Origin: Pseudomonas sp. S06B 330 | GTDB lineage: Bacteria > Pseudomonadota > Gammaproteobacteria > Pseudomonadales > Pseudomonadaceae | Length of the DNA: 64,000 nt | Direction: 5' to 3' | Assembly (NCBI RefSeq): GCF_002845275.2 | Contig: NZ_CP088149.1 | Location: 1,031,501 to 1,095,500 of the forward strand | Shown here: one piece after another, positions 49,687 to 59,589 of the stretch | Layout of the letters: each line of letters begins with the position of its first letter | How positions within the stretch are numbered: position 1 is the stretch's first letter | The notes under the pieces: model-generated | What the model was told of the DNA's origin: nothing | Seen by the model: only the letters and a program-made list of their open reading frames with translations | Database searches by the model: none | Made by a program: the position numbers and the translations under genes

Positions 49687-50784
49687 ATGACTACCCATGT
49701 TTTCAAACCCGATATGCCGCCGCCGGTGAAAACCGTCGGCGTGCTGGCGTGGATGCGCGCCAATCTGTTCTCCAGCTGGCTCAACACCCTGCTGACGCTG
49801 TTGGCCTTGTACCTGGTCTGGCTGATCGTGCCGCCGCTGCTGCAATGGTCGATCTTCGACGCCAACTGGGTCGGCACCACCCGCGCCGACTGCACCAAAG
49901 AGGGCGCCTGTTGGGTGTTCATCCAGCAGCGTTTCGGTCAGTTCATGTACGGCTACTACCCGAGTGAACTGCGCTGGCGTGTTGACCTGACCGTGTGGCT
50001 GGCGGTAATCGGTGCGGCGCCCTTGTTTATTGCGCGCTTCCCGCACAAGGCAATCTATGGCCTGAGCTTCTTGGTGCTGTACCCGATCATTGCCTTCACC
50101 TTGCTGCACGGTGGTTACCTGGGGCTGGACACGGTGCCAACCAACAAATGGGGCGGGTTGATGCTGACGTTGGTGATCGCCACCGTCGGTATCGTCGGCG
50201 CCTTGCCGTTGGGCATTTTGCTGGCATTGGGTCGGCGCTCGAACATGCCGGCGGTGAAGGTGGTGTGTGTGACCTTCATCGAGTTCTGGCGTGGCGTACC
50301 GCTGATCACCGTGCTGTTCATGTCCTCGGTAATGCTGCCGTTGTTCCTGCCCGAGGGCATGAGCTTCGACAAGCTGTTGCGGGCGATGATCGGGGTGATC
50401 CTGTTCCAGTCGGCGTACATCGCTGAAGTGGTGCGCGGTGGCTTGCAAGCCATCCCCAAGGGCCAGTACGAAGCGGCCGCCGCGATGGGCCTGGGTTACT
50501 GGCGTTCGATGGGCCTGGTGATCTTGCCGCAAGCCCTGAAGCTGGTGATTCCCGGCATCGTCAACACCTTCATTGCCCTGTTCAAGGACACAAGCCTGGT
50601 GATCATTATCGGCCTGTTTGACCTGCTCAACAGTGTCAAACAAGCCGCTGCCGACCCGACCTGGCTGGGCATGGCGACCGAGGGCTATGTATTCGCCGCC
50701 CTGGTTTTCTGGATTTTCTGTTTCGGTATGTCCCGCTACTCCATGCATCTGGAGCGCAAGCTGGACACAGGCCACAAGCGTTAG
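49687..50784 (+). CDS. aapM: General L-amino acid ABC transporter permease AapM
   Basis: The 365-residue permease pairs with AapQ. It has several helices, the signature [20 protein letters not shown] near 200 and the EAA loop [20 protein letters not shown] near 258. It starts 10 bp after aapQ and ends 10 bp before aapP, so the three inner-membrane and cytoplasmic subunits are co-translated from one operon. Confidence 0.95.
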   Translation: MTTHVFKPDMPPPVKTVGVLAWMRANLFSSWLNTLLTLLALYLVWLIVPPLLQWSIFDANWVGTTRADCTKEGACWVFIQQRFGQFMYGYYPSELRWRVDLTVWLAVIGAAPLFIARFPHKAIYGLSFLVLYPIIAFTLLHGGYLGLDTVPTNKWGGLMLTLVIATVGIVGALPLGILLALGRRSNMPAVKVVCVTFIEFWRGVPLITVLFMSSVMLPLFLPEGMSFDKLLRAMIGVILFQSAYIAEVVRGGLQAIPKGQYEAAAAMGLGYWRSMGLVILPQALKLVIPGIVNTFIALFKDTSLVIIIGLFDLLNSVKQAAADPTWLGMATEGYVFAALVFWIFCFGMSRYSMHLERKLDTGHKR

Positions 50785-50794
50785 GAGTGTTCCC

Positions 50795-51559
50795 ATGAGT
50801 GAAGCGATCAAACAGCCTGTGAGCCCTGAAGGCATTATTCAGATGCAGGGCGTGAACAAGTGGTACGGCCAGTTCCACGTGCTCAAGGACATCAACCTCA
50901 ATGTGCGCCAGGGCGAGCGAATCGTTCTGTGTGGCCCGTCGGGGTCGGGCAAGTCGACCACCATCCGCTGCCTCAACCGCCTGGAAGAGCATCAACAGGG
51001 CCGTATCGTGGTTGATGGCGTGGAGCTGACCAACGACCTCAAGCAGATCGAAGCGATCCGCCGTGAAGTCGGCATGGTGTTCCAGCATTTCAACTTGTTC
51101 CCGCACCTGACCATCCTGCAGAACTGCACCCTGGCGCCGATGTGGGTGCGCAAGCTACCCAAGCGCAAGGCCGAGGAAATCGCCATGCACTATCTGGAGC
51201 GGGTGCGGATTCCGGAGCAGGCCAACAAGTTTCCTGGGCAGCTGTCCGGTGGTCAGCAGCAGCGTGTGGCCATTGCCCGGGCGCTGTGCATGAAACCTAA
51301 AATCATGTTGTTCGACGAACCCACCTCGGCGCTTGATCCAGAGATGGTCAAGGAAGTGCTCGACACCATGGTCAGCCTGGCGGAAGACGGCATGACCATG
51401 CTGTGTGTGACCCACGAGATGGGATTTGCCCGAACCGTGGCGAACCGGGTGATCTTCATGGACAAAGGCGAGATCGTTGAACAGGCGGCGCCGGATGACT
51501 TCTTCGACCGGCCGCAGAACGAGCGGACCCAGTTGTTCCTCAGTCAGATCCTGCACTGA
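50795..51559 (+). CDS. aapP: General L-amino acid ABC transporter ATPase AapP
   Basis: The 254-residue ATP-binding subunit has Walker [10 protein letters not shown] near residue 48, signature LSGGQQQR near 150, Walker [15 protein letters not shown] near 170 and the H-loop THEMGF near 209. It energises AapQM. The start at 50795 is 10 bp after aapM with GGAG upstream. It is the last gene; a REPIN follows. Confidence 0.96.
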   Translation: MSEAIKQPVSPEGIIQMQGVNKWYGQFHVLKDINLNVRQGERIVLCGPSGSGKSTTIRCLNRLEEHQQGRIVVDGVELTNDLKQIEAIRREVGMVFQHFNLFPHLTILQNCTLAPMWVRKLPKRKAEEIAMHYLERVRIPEQANKFPGQLSGGQQQRVAIARALCMKPKIMLFDEPTSALDPEMVKEVLDTMVSLAEDGMTMLCVTHEMGFARTVANRVIFMDKGEIVEQAAPDDFFDRPQNERTQLFLSQILH

Positions 51560-51569
51560 CAACTGCCCC

Positions 51570-51683
51570 GTAGCCGCTGCCGCCAGGCTGCGATCGGCTG
51601 CGAAACAGTCGCCATTCTGTCACCATAATGGGCTCGGATGGCGGCCGTTTCACGCCCGATCGCAGCCTGGCGGCAGCGGCTAC
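51570..51683. repeat. REPIN copy 3, GCTGCCG-CAGGCTGCGATCG family
   Basis: Inverted arms GTAGCCGCTGCCGCCAGGCT...CGATCGG and their complement match nearly perfectly over about 28 bases, with a centre related to copy 2 (AGTCGCCATTCTGTCACCATAATGGG pattern in parts). It separates the convergent aapP and algW genes. Confidence 0.9.
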
Positions 51684-51688
51684 GGGGA

Positions 51689-52846
51689 TCACTCTTCTTC
51701 TTTGGCCGCCGGCGCAGGCGGTGGACGCAGGCCGATCTCAGCGGTCAGCTTCAGCTCCTTGCCGTTACGCATGACCTGGATCGCCACCTTGTCGTTGGGT
51801 TTGATACGCGCCACCTGGTTCATCGAGCGACGACCATCACCGGCCGGTTCGCCGTTGATGCTGAGGATCACGTCACCCAGTTGCAGGCCGGCCTTTTGCG
51901 CCGGACCGTCGCGGAAGATGCCCGCCACGACAATACCCGGACGCCCTTGCATGCCAAACGACTCGGCCAGCTCCTGGCTCAGCGGCTGCACTTCGATCCC
52001 CAGCCAGCCACGGATCACCTGACCGTGTTCGATGATTGACTTCATCACCTCCAAGGCCAGCTTGGTCGGAATGGCAAAGCCGATGCCTTGGGAGCCGCCG
52101 GATTTGGAGAAGATCGCCGTGTTGATGCCGGTCAGGTTGCCGCTGGCATCCACCAGTGCACCGCCGGAGTTGCCCGGGTTGATCGCCGCGTCGGTCTGGA
52201 TGAAGTCTTCGTAGTTGTTCAGGCCCAGCTGGTTGCGGCCGGTGGCGCTGATGATGCCCATGGTCACGGTCTGGCCGACACCGAAGGGGTTACCGATGGC
52301 CAGGGCGACGTCACCGATATGAATGTTGTCGGAGCGGCCGATGGTGATCGACGGCAGGTTCTTGAGGTCGATCTTGAGCACCGCCAGGTCGGTTTCCGGG
52401 TCGCTACCGATGACCCGTGCCAGGGTTTCACGACCATCCTTGAGCGCCACCACGATCTGATCGGCACCGGAGGTTACATGGTTGTTGGTCAGCAGGTAGC
52501 CTTCCGGGCTCATGATCACCGCCGAGCCCAGGCTCGACTCCCAGCGTCGTTGCTTGGGCAGGTTGTCGCCGAAGAAACGGCGGAACTGCGGGTCTTCGAA
52601 CAGCGGGTGGGCGGTCTTGTTGACCACTTTGGTGGTGTACAGGTTGGCTACCGCAGGGGCCGCAATGCTCACTGCGTCGGCATAGGACACCGGGCCCTGC
52701 ATGATGCGCGAGGTTTGTGGTGCCTGTTGCAGGTTGACGTCCTGGCTGGGCAAGCCGACCCATTGCGGAAAACGCTGGATGATCAGCAGGGCGATTAACA
52801 CGCCGACCAGCAGCGGCCAGCCAAAGTAACGCAAAGCCTTGAACAT
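51689..52846 (-). CDS. algW: Periplasmic regulatory serine protease AlgW (DegS-like)
   Basis: This 385-residue HtrA-family protease is anchored by an N-terminal helix (about 10-24) and has one PDZ domain (about 275-370). The catalytic triad is H123 (NNHVTSGAD), D153 (ETDLAVL) and S227 (NPGNSGGA). Single PDZ plus membrane anchor identifies the DegS/AlgW type rather than MucD. In P. aeruginosa AlgW senses misfolded outer-membrane proteins and cleaves MucA, freeing AlgU to transcribe algD. The start at 52846 removes a non-homologous 85-residue extension present in the longer frame. Confidence 0.95.
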   Translation of the reverse strand: MFKALRYFGWPLLVGVLIALLIIQRFPQWVGLPSQDVNLQQAPQTSRIMQGPVSYADAVSIAAPAVANLYTTKVVNKTAHPLFEDPQFRRFFGDNLPKQRRWESSLGSAVIMSPEGYLLTNNHVTSGADQIVVALKDGRETLARVIGSDPETDLAVLKIDLKNLPSITIGRSDNIHIGDVALAIGNPFGVGQTVTMGIISATGRNQLGLNNYEDFIQTDAAINPGNSGGALVDASGNLTGINTAIFSKSGGSQGIGFAIPTKLALEVMKSIIEHGQVIRGWLGIEVQPLSQELAESFGMQGRPGIVVAGIFRDGPAQKAGLQLGDVILSINGEPAGDGRRSMNQVARIKPNDKVAIQVMRNGKELKLTAEIGLRPPPAPAAKEEE

Positions 52847-53081
52847 TGAACGAATCCTGGGAGTGGGCAGAGGGCCGCTTGAACTGCGAGGGAGCGAGCG
52901 CGCGCGATCATACTGCGGCAGAAGCCGTGCAGGAACTGTTAAATCGCGACGAGCCATTGCTACAGCGTGCGGGCCCCCAGGCAACCGCCGTCGGTTTCCC
53001 CAAACCCGGCGACGGCCCATAATAGCGGTCATTATACGGGGCCTTGTGCCACGCTGAACTGCGAATTTGAGGAGTCTTTTC

Positions 53082-53840
53082 ATGGCTGTTGCCCTGAGCA
53101 CCCTGGTCGAGGAAGCCGAACGCTACCTTGGCAGCGCAAAAATCCAGGATTACTGCCCGAATGGCCTGCAGGTAGAAGGGCGGCCGCAAGTTACTCGCAT
53201 CGTCAGCGGCGTCACTGCCAGCCAAGCGCTGCTGGATGCGGCGGTTGAAGCCGATGCCGACCTGGTGCTGGTGCACCACGGCTATTTCTGGAAGGGTGAG
53301 AACCCGTGCATTACCGGCATGAAGCAACGTCGCCTGAAGACCTTGCTCAACAATGACCTGAGCCTGCTGGCCTACCACCTGCCGCTGGACCTGCACCCTG
53401 AGGTGGGTAACAACGTACAGCTGGCGCGCCAGCTCGACATTACCGTTGAAGGCCCGCTCGACCCGGACAACCTGCGGGTCGTCGGCCTGGTCGGCTCGCT
53501 GGCCGAGCCGATGTCGGCGCGCGACTTTGCTCGCAAGGTGCAAGAGGTCATGGGCCGCGAACCGCTGTTGATTGAAGGTGATCAGGTGGTTCGCCGGGTT
53601 GGCTGGTGTACCGGTGGTGGGCAGGGCTACATCGATCAGGCGATTGCTGCTGGTGTCGACCTGTTCCTCAGTGGCGAGGCGTCTGAGCAGACCTTCCACA
53701 GCGCCCGGGAAAACGGCATCAGTTTTATCGCCGCCGGTCACCATGCCACCGAGCGTTACGGCGTGCAGGCCCTGGGCGACTACCTGGCGCGGCGTTTCGC
53801 CCTGGAGCACCTGTTTATCGACTGTCCGAACCCGATCTGA
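53082..53840 (+). CDS. Nif3-like dinuclear metal centre protein (YbgI family)
   Basis: The 252-residue Nif3/YbgI protein has the metal-ligand motifs LVHHGYFW near residue 63 and AGHHATERYGVQALGDYL near 218-235, and an internal GWCTGGGQGY element. The family forms hexamers with a dinuclear metal site and is associated with GTP cyclohydrolase-like or unknown hydrolase activity. The ATG at 53082 has GAGGAG seven bases upstream. It is divergent from algW and 136 bp before cysD. Confidence 0.92.
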   Translation: MAVALSTLVEEAERYLGSAKIQDYCPNGLQVEGRPQVTRIVSGVTASQALLDAAVEADADLVLVHHGYFWKGENPCITGMKQRRLKTLLNNDLSLLAYHLPLDLHPEVGNNVQLARQLDITVEGPLDPDNLRVVGLVGSLAEPMSARDFARKVQEVMGREPLLIEGDQVVRRVGWCTGGGQGYIDQAIAAGVDLFLSGEASEQTFHSARENGISFIAAGHHATERYGVQALGDYLARRFALEHLFIDCPNPI

Positions 53841-53976
53841 GGCTAAAACGGCAGGGTATATTCTTATACTGTTTCGTTCTAGTTGGGCGCCTAAATAGAA
53901 TCGAGTGCTGTGATAAAGTGGCCCGCTCGAACACGGCCCGCTGGCCGTCCATAAGATCGTATTTCCGTGAGTAGCT

Positions 53977-54894
53977 ATGGTCGACAAACTGACGCATTTG
54001 AAACAGTTGGAGGCGGAGAGCATCCACATCATTCGTGAGGTGGCCGCTGAGTTCGATAACCCGGTGATGCTGTACTCGATCGGCAAGGATTCGGCCGTGA
54101 TGCTGCACCTGGCACGCAAAGCCTTCTTTCCGGGCAAGTTGCCGTTTCCGGTGATGCACGTCGACACCCAGTGGAAATTCCAGGAGATGTACAGCTTCCG
54201 CGACAAGATGGTCGAGGAAATGGGCCTGGAGTTGATCACTCATGTGAACCCGGACGGCATCGCCCAGGGCATCAACCCGTTCACTCACGGCAGTGCCAAG
54301 CACACCGACATCATGAAGACCGAGGGCCTCAAGCAGGCGCTCGACAAGTACGGCTTCGATGCTGCCTTCGGTGGTGCGCGGCGCGACGAAGAGAAGTCGC
54401 GGGCCAAGGAACGCGTGTACTCGTTCCGCGACAGCAAGCACCGCTGGGATCCGAAAAACCAGCGCCCGGAGCTGTGGAACGTTTACAACGGCAAGGTCAA
54501 CAAGGGCGAATCGATTCGCGTCTTCCCGCTGTCGAACTGGACCGAGCTGGACATCTGGCAGTACATCTACCTCGAAGGCATCCCGATTGTGCCGCTGTAC
54601 TTCGCTGCCGAGCGCGAAGTAATCGAGAAGAACGGCACCCTGATCATGATCGATGACCAGCGCATCCTTGAGCACCTCTCGGATGAAGAAAAAGCCCGCA
54701 TCGTCAAAAAGAAAGTGCGCTTCCGTACTCTTGGCTGCTACCCGTTGACCGGGGCGGTGGAGTCCGAGGCCGAAAGCCTTACGGACATCATTCAGGAAAT
54801 GCTCCTGACCCGTACGTCCGAGCGTCAGGGCCGAGTCATCGACCACGATGGCGCAGGCTCGATGGAAGACAAAAAACGTCAAGGCTATTTCTAA
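53977..54894 (+). CDS. cysD: Sulfate adenylyltransferase subunit 2
   Basis: This 305-residue PAPS-reductase-fold enzyme forms APS from sulfate and ATP with CysN. The ATP pyrophosphatase PP-motif [17 protein letters not shown] is near residue 30, with the [14 protein letters not shown] segment near 130. It is 14 bp upstream of cysNC. It supplies activated sulfate for cysteine synthesis. Confidence 0.96.
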   Translation: MVDKLTHLKQLEAESIHIIREVAAEFDNPVMLYSIGKDSAVMLHLARKAFFPGKLPFPVMHVDTQWKFQEMYSFRDKMVEEMGLELITHVNPDGIAQGINPFTHGSAKHTDIMKTEGLKQALDKYGFDAAFGGARRDEEKSRAKERVYSFRDSKHRWDPKNQRPELWNVYNGKVNKGESIRVFPLSNWTELDIWQYIYLEGIPIVPLYFAAEREVIEKNGTLIMIDDQRILEHLSDEEKARIVKKKVRFRTLGCYPLTGAVESEAESLTDIIQEMLLTRTSERQGRVIDHDGAGSMEDKKRQGYF

Positions 54895-54908
54895 GTTAGG
54901 GTCAGACC

Positions 54909-56810
54909 ATGTCGCACCAATCGGAATTGATCAGCGAGGATATCCTCGCTTACCTGGCCCAGCACGAACGTAAAGAACTGCTGCGCTTTTTGACCTGCGG
55001 GAACGTTGATGACGGCAAGAGCACCCTGATCGGGCGCCTGCTGCACGACTCGAAGATGATCTACGAAGACCATCTGGAAGCCATCACCCGCGATTCGAAG
55101 AAAGTCGGCACTACCGGTGACGATATCGACCTGGCGCTGCTGGTTGACGGCCTGCAGGCTGAGCGGGAGCAGGGCATCACTATTGATGTGGCCTACCGCT
55201 ATTTCTCCACCGCCAAGCGCAAATTCATCATTGCCGATACCCCCGGCCATGAGCAGTACACCCGCAACATGGCCACCGGTGCTTCCACCTGTGACCTGGC
55301 GATCATCCTCGTCGATGCCCGTTACGGCGTACAGACCCAGACCCGTCGCCACAGCTACATCGCGTCCCTGTTGGGCATCAAGCACATCGTCGTGGCGGTG
55401 AACAAGATGGACCTCAAGGGCTTCGATGAGGGCGTGTTCGACAGCATCAAGGCCGACTACCTGCAGTTTGCCGAAGCCATCAACATGGCCCCGAGCAGCC
55501 TGCACTTTGTGCCGATGTCGGCGCTCAAGGGCGACAACGTGGTCAACCGCAGCGAGCGTTCGCCGTGGTACACCGGCCCTGCGCTGATGGAAATCCTCGA
55601 GACCGTTGAAGTGGCTGCCGACCGCAACTTCACCGACTTGCGTTTCCCGGTGCAGTACGTCAACCGTCCGAACCTGAACTTCCGCGGCTTTGCCGGCACC
55701 CTGGCCAGTGGCGTGGTACACAAGGGCGACGAAATCGTCGTGCTGCCATCGGGCAAGAGCAGCCGGGTCAAATCCATTGTCACCTTCGAAGGTGAGCTGG
55801 AGAACGCCGGCCCGGGCCAGGCTGTGACCCTGACCATGGAAGATGAAATCGACATCTCCCGTGGTGACCTGCTGGTGCATGCCGACAACGTTCCACCGGT
55901 CACTGACCAGTTCGACGCCATGTTGGTGTGGATGGCTGAAGAACCGATGCTGCCGGGCAAAAAGTACGACATCAAGCGCGCCACCAGCTATGTGCCGGGC
56001 TCGATTGCCAGCATCGCCCACAAGGTTGATGTGAACACCTTGGAGCAGGGCGCTGCCAGTGCTCTGCAATTGAATGAAATCGGCAAGGTCAAGGTCAGCC
56101 TCGACGCGCCGATTGCCCTGGACGGCTATGACAGCAACCGCACCACCGGTGCCTTCATTGTCATCGACCGCCTGACCAACGGCACCGTGGGTGCCGGCAT
56201 GATCATCGCGCCGCCGGTTGTGCCACACGGCACCGTCGGTCAGCACGGCAAACTGTCCCATGTTGACACTGCAGAGCGTGCCCTGCGTTTTGGTCAGCAA
56301 CCGGCCACCGTGCTGTTCAGCGGCCTGTCGGGCGCGGGCAAGAGCACCTTGGCTTACGCGGTGGAGCGCAAGCTGTTTGACATGGGCCGTGCGGTGTATG
56401 TGCTTGATGGCCAGAACCTGCGTCACGACCTGAACAAAGGCCTGCCACAGGACCGCGCCGGGCGTACCGAGAACTGGCGTCGTGCTGCTCACGTAGCGCG
56501 TCAGTTTAACGAAGCTGGCCTGCTGACCCTGGCCGCCTTCGTTGCCCCGGATGCCGAAGGCCGCGAACAGGCCAAGGCCCTGATCGGTAAGGAGCGTCTT
56601 GTCACCGTATACGTCCAGGCCTCGCCAATGGCCTGCCGTGAGCGTGACCCGCAAGGCTTGTATGCTGCTGGCGGCGACAACATTCCTGGCGAAAGCTTCC
56701 CGTATGACGTGCCGCTGGATGCCGACCTGGTGGTCGATACCCAGAACGTCAGCGTGGAAGAGGGCGTCAAGCAGGTGCTGGAGCTGCTGCGTAAGCGTGG
56801 CGCGATCTAA
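54909..56810 (+). CDS. cysNC: Bifunctional sulfate adenylyltransferase subunit 1 / adenylylsulfate kinase
   Basis: The 633-residue fusion has an EF-Tu-like GTPase CysN part (G1 GNVDDGKST near 31, G3 DTPGHEQYT near 111, G4 NKMD near 166) and a C-terminal APS kinase CysC part from about residue 455 with P-loop [12 protein letters not shown] hydrolysis drives APS synthesis, and the kinase makes PAPS. It ends the cysD-cysNC operon at a strong terminator. Confidence 0.96.
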   Translation: MSHQSELISEDILAYLAQHERKELLRFLTCGNVDDGKSTLIGRLLHDSKMIYEDHLEAITRDSKKVGTTGDDIDLALLVDGLQAEREQGITIDVAYRYFSTAKRKFIIADTPGHEQYTRNMATGASTCDLAIILVDARYGVQTQTRRHSYIASLLGIKHIVVAVNKMDLKGFDEGVFDSIKADYLQFAEAINMAPSSLHFVPMSALKGDNVVNRSERSPWYTGPALMEILETVEVAADRNFTDLRFPVQYVNRPNLNFRGFAGTLASGVVHKGDEIVVLPSGKSSRVKSIVTFEGELENAGPGQAVTLTMEDEIDISRGDLLVHADNVPPVTDQFDAMLVWMAEEPMLPGKKYDIKRATSYVPGSIASIAHKVDVNTLEQGAASALQLNEIGKVKVSLDAPIALDGYDSNRTTGAFIVIDRLTNGTVGAGMIIAPPVVPHGTVGQHGKLSHVDTAERALRFGQQPATVLFSGLSGAGKSTLAYAVERKLFDMGRAVYVLDGQNLRHDLNKGLPQDRAGRTENWRRAAHVARQFNEAGLLTLAAFVAPDAEGREQAKALIGKERLVTVYVQASPMACRERDPQGLYAAGGDNIPGESFPYDVPLDADLVVDTQNVSVEEGVKQVLELLRKRGAI

Positions 56811-56825
56811 GCATTGCGGATGAAC

Positions 56826-56857
56826 AAAAAAACCCCACCTTGGTGGGGTTTTTTGTT
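56826..56857 (+). terminator. Rho-independent terminator after cysNC
   Basis: AACCCCACC/GGTGGGGTT stem with a TT loop is flanked by seven A and followed by TTTTTTG. It begins 16 bases after the stop. Confidence 0.92.
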
Positions 56858-56963
56858 GTCAAGACAAAAGTACCTGTGCAGGTGGTGAGGTATATGTTTA
56901 CCGCAGTATCCTTTCAGCTGAGCCGTATTTTGAAATCTCATTGAATAAATGATGAGGTTCGCA

Positions 56964-57452
56964 ATGCCTGTTAAGTACACTAACTTTCAGAGCTCAGGCT
57001 CAATGCTCCTGCCCCCTAATCAAACGCTTTCGCCAGGTCAGTTTCTGAGATCCGAAAATGGAAGATATTATTGCCGCTTGAGATCTGACGGAAACTTAGT
57101 GGTTGAGCAGGATGGAAAACTGATCTGGGTGGCTGATGCTAGACAACCCTTCAGTAAGACGATCAATAGAAAGAAGATGCGCGAAAAAACACACTTTATA
57201 GTGAGTAACTCTGGTTTTTTATATGATCCTTCCAGAGGAAGGTTATGGATAGCCGAGAGCACTCATGCAACTGATAAATCCTATTGGTACAATAACTGCC
57301 TGGTTCTTCGGGATGATGGCAATCTGGTCATTTATGATCAGCGATCAGGTGATGTCCGTTGGGCGCGGACCGGTTTTGTTCCAGGACGGATCCCAAAACC
57401 TAAGCCTTACAAAGAGCTCTTTAATTTTCCAGTCTACACTTGGGATTTTTAG
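56964..57452 (+). CDS. Orphan B-lectin (monocot mannose-binding lectin-like) protein
   Basis: The 162-residue protein is a single bulb-type lectin domain. Two sugar-site motifs related to QxDxNxVxY are seen as RSDGNLVVE (near 46) and RDDGNLVIY (near 119); the usual glutamine is arginine in both and the tyrosine is lost in the first. There is no signal peptide. It is clearly AT-richer than its neighbours with unlike codon use, which suggests transfer. ATG 56964 has GAGG six bases upstream; ATG 56949 is an alternative. LlpA-type lectin bacteriocins have two such domains, so this is shorter than those. Function unknown. Confidence 0.82.
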   Translation: MPVKYTNFQSSGSMLLPPNQTLSPGQFLRSENGRYYCRLRSDGNLVVEQDGKLIWVADARQPFSKTINRKKMREKTHFIVSNSGFLYDPSRGRLWIAESTHATDKSYWYNNCLVLRDDGNLVIYDQRSGDVRWARTGFVPGRIPKPKPYKELFNFPVYTWDF

Positions 57453-57760
57453 TTGTCTCTGTTGCACAGTTGCATATTTTGGTCCATATCACATTTGAAT
57501 TGTCGTTCGTAAAGTGGTTCGGTTAGCGTAAATCGTCCATTGCTGCATGCGGACAAGGTAATTGTGATAATAATCAATGTATATTTCATTTGGTGTCACT
57601 GCCTCGTGCCGGGAGGGTGCAATGATCTCTCGGTGCGAGTAGTGAGGAAATATCTAAGCTTCCCATTTCACTGTAGGCCAAAGCTGCTTTGACGTAAGAT
57701 GTCACTCTCCCGGTGAGCATGAGTACCTACAAATGCTTTTCCAGATGGTCGTGTTTGTAT
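57453..57760. other. AT-rich intergenic region after B-lectin gene
   Basis: These 308 bases continue the low-GC composition of the lectin gene and contain no convincing gene, RNA or terminator. The left junction of the foreign-looking composition is near 56860 and the right near 57770. Confidence 0.45.
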
Positions 57761-58240
57761 TCAAATATGCTTCTCCGACACCGGAATCACCCGCTTCTCT
57801 TTCACCGCCTTGAACGAGAAGCTCGAATAGATCTCCTTCACCCCCGGCAAGGTTTGCAGGACCTCCCTGGCAAACTCACCAAACGACTCCAGGTCTCGCG
57901 CCAGGATCTCCAGCAAAAAGTCATAGCGCCCAGAGATGTTGTGGCAGGCGACAATCTCGGGGATCTCCATCAGCCGCTGCTCAAAGGCTCGGGCCATGTC
58001 CTTGGAGTGCGAGTCCATCATGATGCTGACGAACGCCGTCACACCAAAGCCCAATGCCTTGGGTGAAAGCACAGCTTGGTAGCCGGTGATGTAGCCGTTC
58101 TCTTCAAGCAGTTTGACCCGCCGCCAGCACGGTGAGGTAGTCAGGGCGACGTTGTCGGCCAGCTCGGAAATGGTCAGTCGGGCGTTGTCCTGCAGGGCCG
58201 CCAATAGGGCGCGGTCGGTACGGTCGATGGCGGTAGGCAT
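57761..58240 (-). CDS. mdeR: Lrp/AsnC-family regulator MdeR
   Basis: This 159-residue Lrp-type protein has an N-terminal helix-turn-helix (LTISELADNVALTTSPCWRRVKLLEENGYI in parts, about 22-50) and a C-terminal RAM ligand domain. The start at 58240 has GGAGGG six bases upstream. It is divergent from mdeA. In P. putida MdeR is the positive regulator of the mdeAB operon and responds to methionine. The neighbourhood makes the assignment strong. Confidence 0.9.
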   Translation of the reverse strand: MPTAIDRTDRALLAALQDNARLTISELADNVALTTSPCWRRVKLLEENGYITGYQAVLSPKALGFGVTAFVSIMMDSHSKDMARAFEQRLMEIPEIVACHNISGRYDFLLEILARDLESFGEFAREVLQTLPGVKEIYSSFSFKAVKEKRVIPVSEKHI

Positions 58241-58282
58241 GATTTGCCCTCCATGGCCTGAATTCATGGTTTTCTTGTTAAT

Positions 58283-58302
58283 AACCACCGTCTGTAGTGG
58301 TT
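58283..58302. promoter_or_regulatory. Candidate MdeR operator
   Basis: Perfect inverted repeat AACCAC-N8-GTGGTT in the 127 bp between divergent mdeR and mdeA, with another AACCAC at about 58354-58359. Position and symmetry fit a binding site for an Lrp-family dimer. The promoter elements themselves were not clear. Confidence 0.5.
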
Positions 58303-58367
58303 GTATTTGGAAAAAAATCAGCACCTCAGTGGCATAAGCTTAGATCAAACCACAAGAGGCTGTTGTC

Positions 58368-59564
58368 ATGAGCGGCTCCACCAAGGATTCAGGTTTTGCT
58401 ACCCGTGCCATCCACCACGGTTATGACCCATTGGCCAACCACGGCTCACTGGTTCCGCCGGTCTATCAGACCGCCACGTTCGCATTTCCTACGGTTGAGT
58501 ACGGCGCAGCCTGCTTTGCCGGCGAGCAGGGCGGATATTTCTATACGCGTATTTCCAACCCCACCCTGGCCCTGCTGGAAGACCGCATGGCTTCGCTTGA
58601 GGGCGGTGAAGCCGGTTTGGCACTGGCGTCGGGAATGGGCGCGATCACTGCCACGCTATGGACGCTGCTACGCCCCGGCGATGAAGTGTTGGTCGGGCGT
58701 ACCTTGTATGGTTGTACCTTTGCCTTCCTGCACCACGGTATTGGTGAGTTCGGGGTCAAGGTCCGCCATGTCGATATGACCGACCTGCAAGCGTTGGAAG
58801 ACGCGATCAGCGCACGCACCAAAGTGATCTACTTCGAAACGCCGGCCAACCCGAACATGCAGATGGCCGATATCGCTGCGGTAGCGAAACTTGCCCACCA
58901 GCACGACATCACCGTGGTAGTCGACAACACCTACTGCACGCCGTACCTGCAGCGCCCGCTGGAACTGGGCGCCGACCTGGTGGTGCATTCGGCGACCAAA
59001 TACCTCAGCGGCCATGGCGACATTACGGCCGGCCTAGTAATCGGGCGCAAGGCGCTGGTTGATCGGGTGCGACTCGAAGGGCTCAAAGACATGACCGGCG
59101 CGGTCATGTCACCGCAAGACGCCGCGTTGCTGATGCGCGGCATGAAGACCCTGACCTTGCGCATGGAGCGTCATTGCAGCAACGCCCAGACGATTGCCGA
59201 GTACCTGCAGCAGCATCCGGCGGTGGAGCTGATCAACTATCCTGGCTTGCCCAGCTTCCCTCAATACGATTTAGCCCAGCAGCAGATGCGTTTGCCGGGC
59301 GGCATGATCGCCTTCGAGCTCAAGGGCGGGATCAGCGCTGGGCGCCGCTTTATGAATGCCCTGCAGTTGTTCAGCCGTGCCGTCAGCCTCGGCGATGCTG
59401 AATCCCTGGCCCAGCACCCGGCAAGCATGACCCACTCCAGCTATACCCCTGAGGAGCGTGCGCAGTATGGCATCTCCGAAGGTTTGGTCCGGCTGTCAGT
59501 CGGTCTTGAAGATATCGAAGACCTGCTGGCCGATATCGAGCAGGCCCTGAAGGCCTGTGCCTGA
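58368..59564 (+). CDS. mdeA: L-methionine gamma-lyase
   Basis: The 398-residue PLP enzyme degrades methionine to methanethiol, 2-oxobutanoate and ammonia. PLP lysine is K211 in SATKYLSGHGD, and C116 in LYGCTFAF is the active-site cysteine that separates methionine gamma-lyases from other Cys/Met-metabolism PLP enzymes. Length equals the P. putida enzyme. It is followed by mdeB, whose product can use the 2-oxobutanoate. Confidence 0.97.
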   Translation: MSGSTKDSGFATRAIHHGYDPLANHGSLVPPVYQTATFAFPTVEYGAACFAGEQGGYFYTRISNPTLALLEDRMASLEGGEAGLALASGMGAITATLWTLLRPGDEVLVGRTLYGCTFAFLHHGIGEFGVKVRHVDMTDLQALEDAISARTKVIYFETPANPNMQMADIAAVAKLAHQHDITVVVDNTYCTPYLQRPLELGADLVVHSATKYLSGHGDITAGLVIGRKALVDRVRLEGLKDMTGAVMSPQDAALLMRGMKTLTLRMERHCSNAQTIAEYLQQHPAVELINYPGLPSFPQYDLAQQQMRLPGGMIAFELKGGISAGRRFMNALQLFSRAVSLGDAESLAQHPASMTHSSYTPEERAQYGISEGLVRLSVGLEDIEDLLADIEQALKACA

Positions 59565-59589
59565 AACCGCCAAGGAAGAGGTCAACGCA

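Noticed and set aside
51689..52846. MucD/DegP-type protease
   Set aside because: One PDZ domain and an N-terminal membrane anchor fit AlgW/DegS; MucD has two PDZ domains and a cleaved signal.
54891..56654. A 587-codon open frame on the minus strand opposite cysNC
   Set aside because: Mirror frame of a well-conserved gene; the product has no recognisable domain.
56964..57452. LlpA/putidacin-type lectin bacteriocin
   Set aside because: Only one B-lectin domain is present and the mannose motifs are altered, so the two-domain bacteriocin call is not supported.
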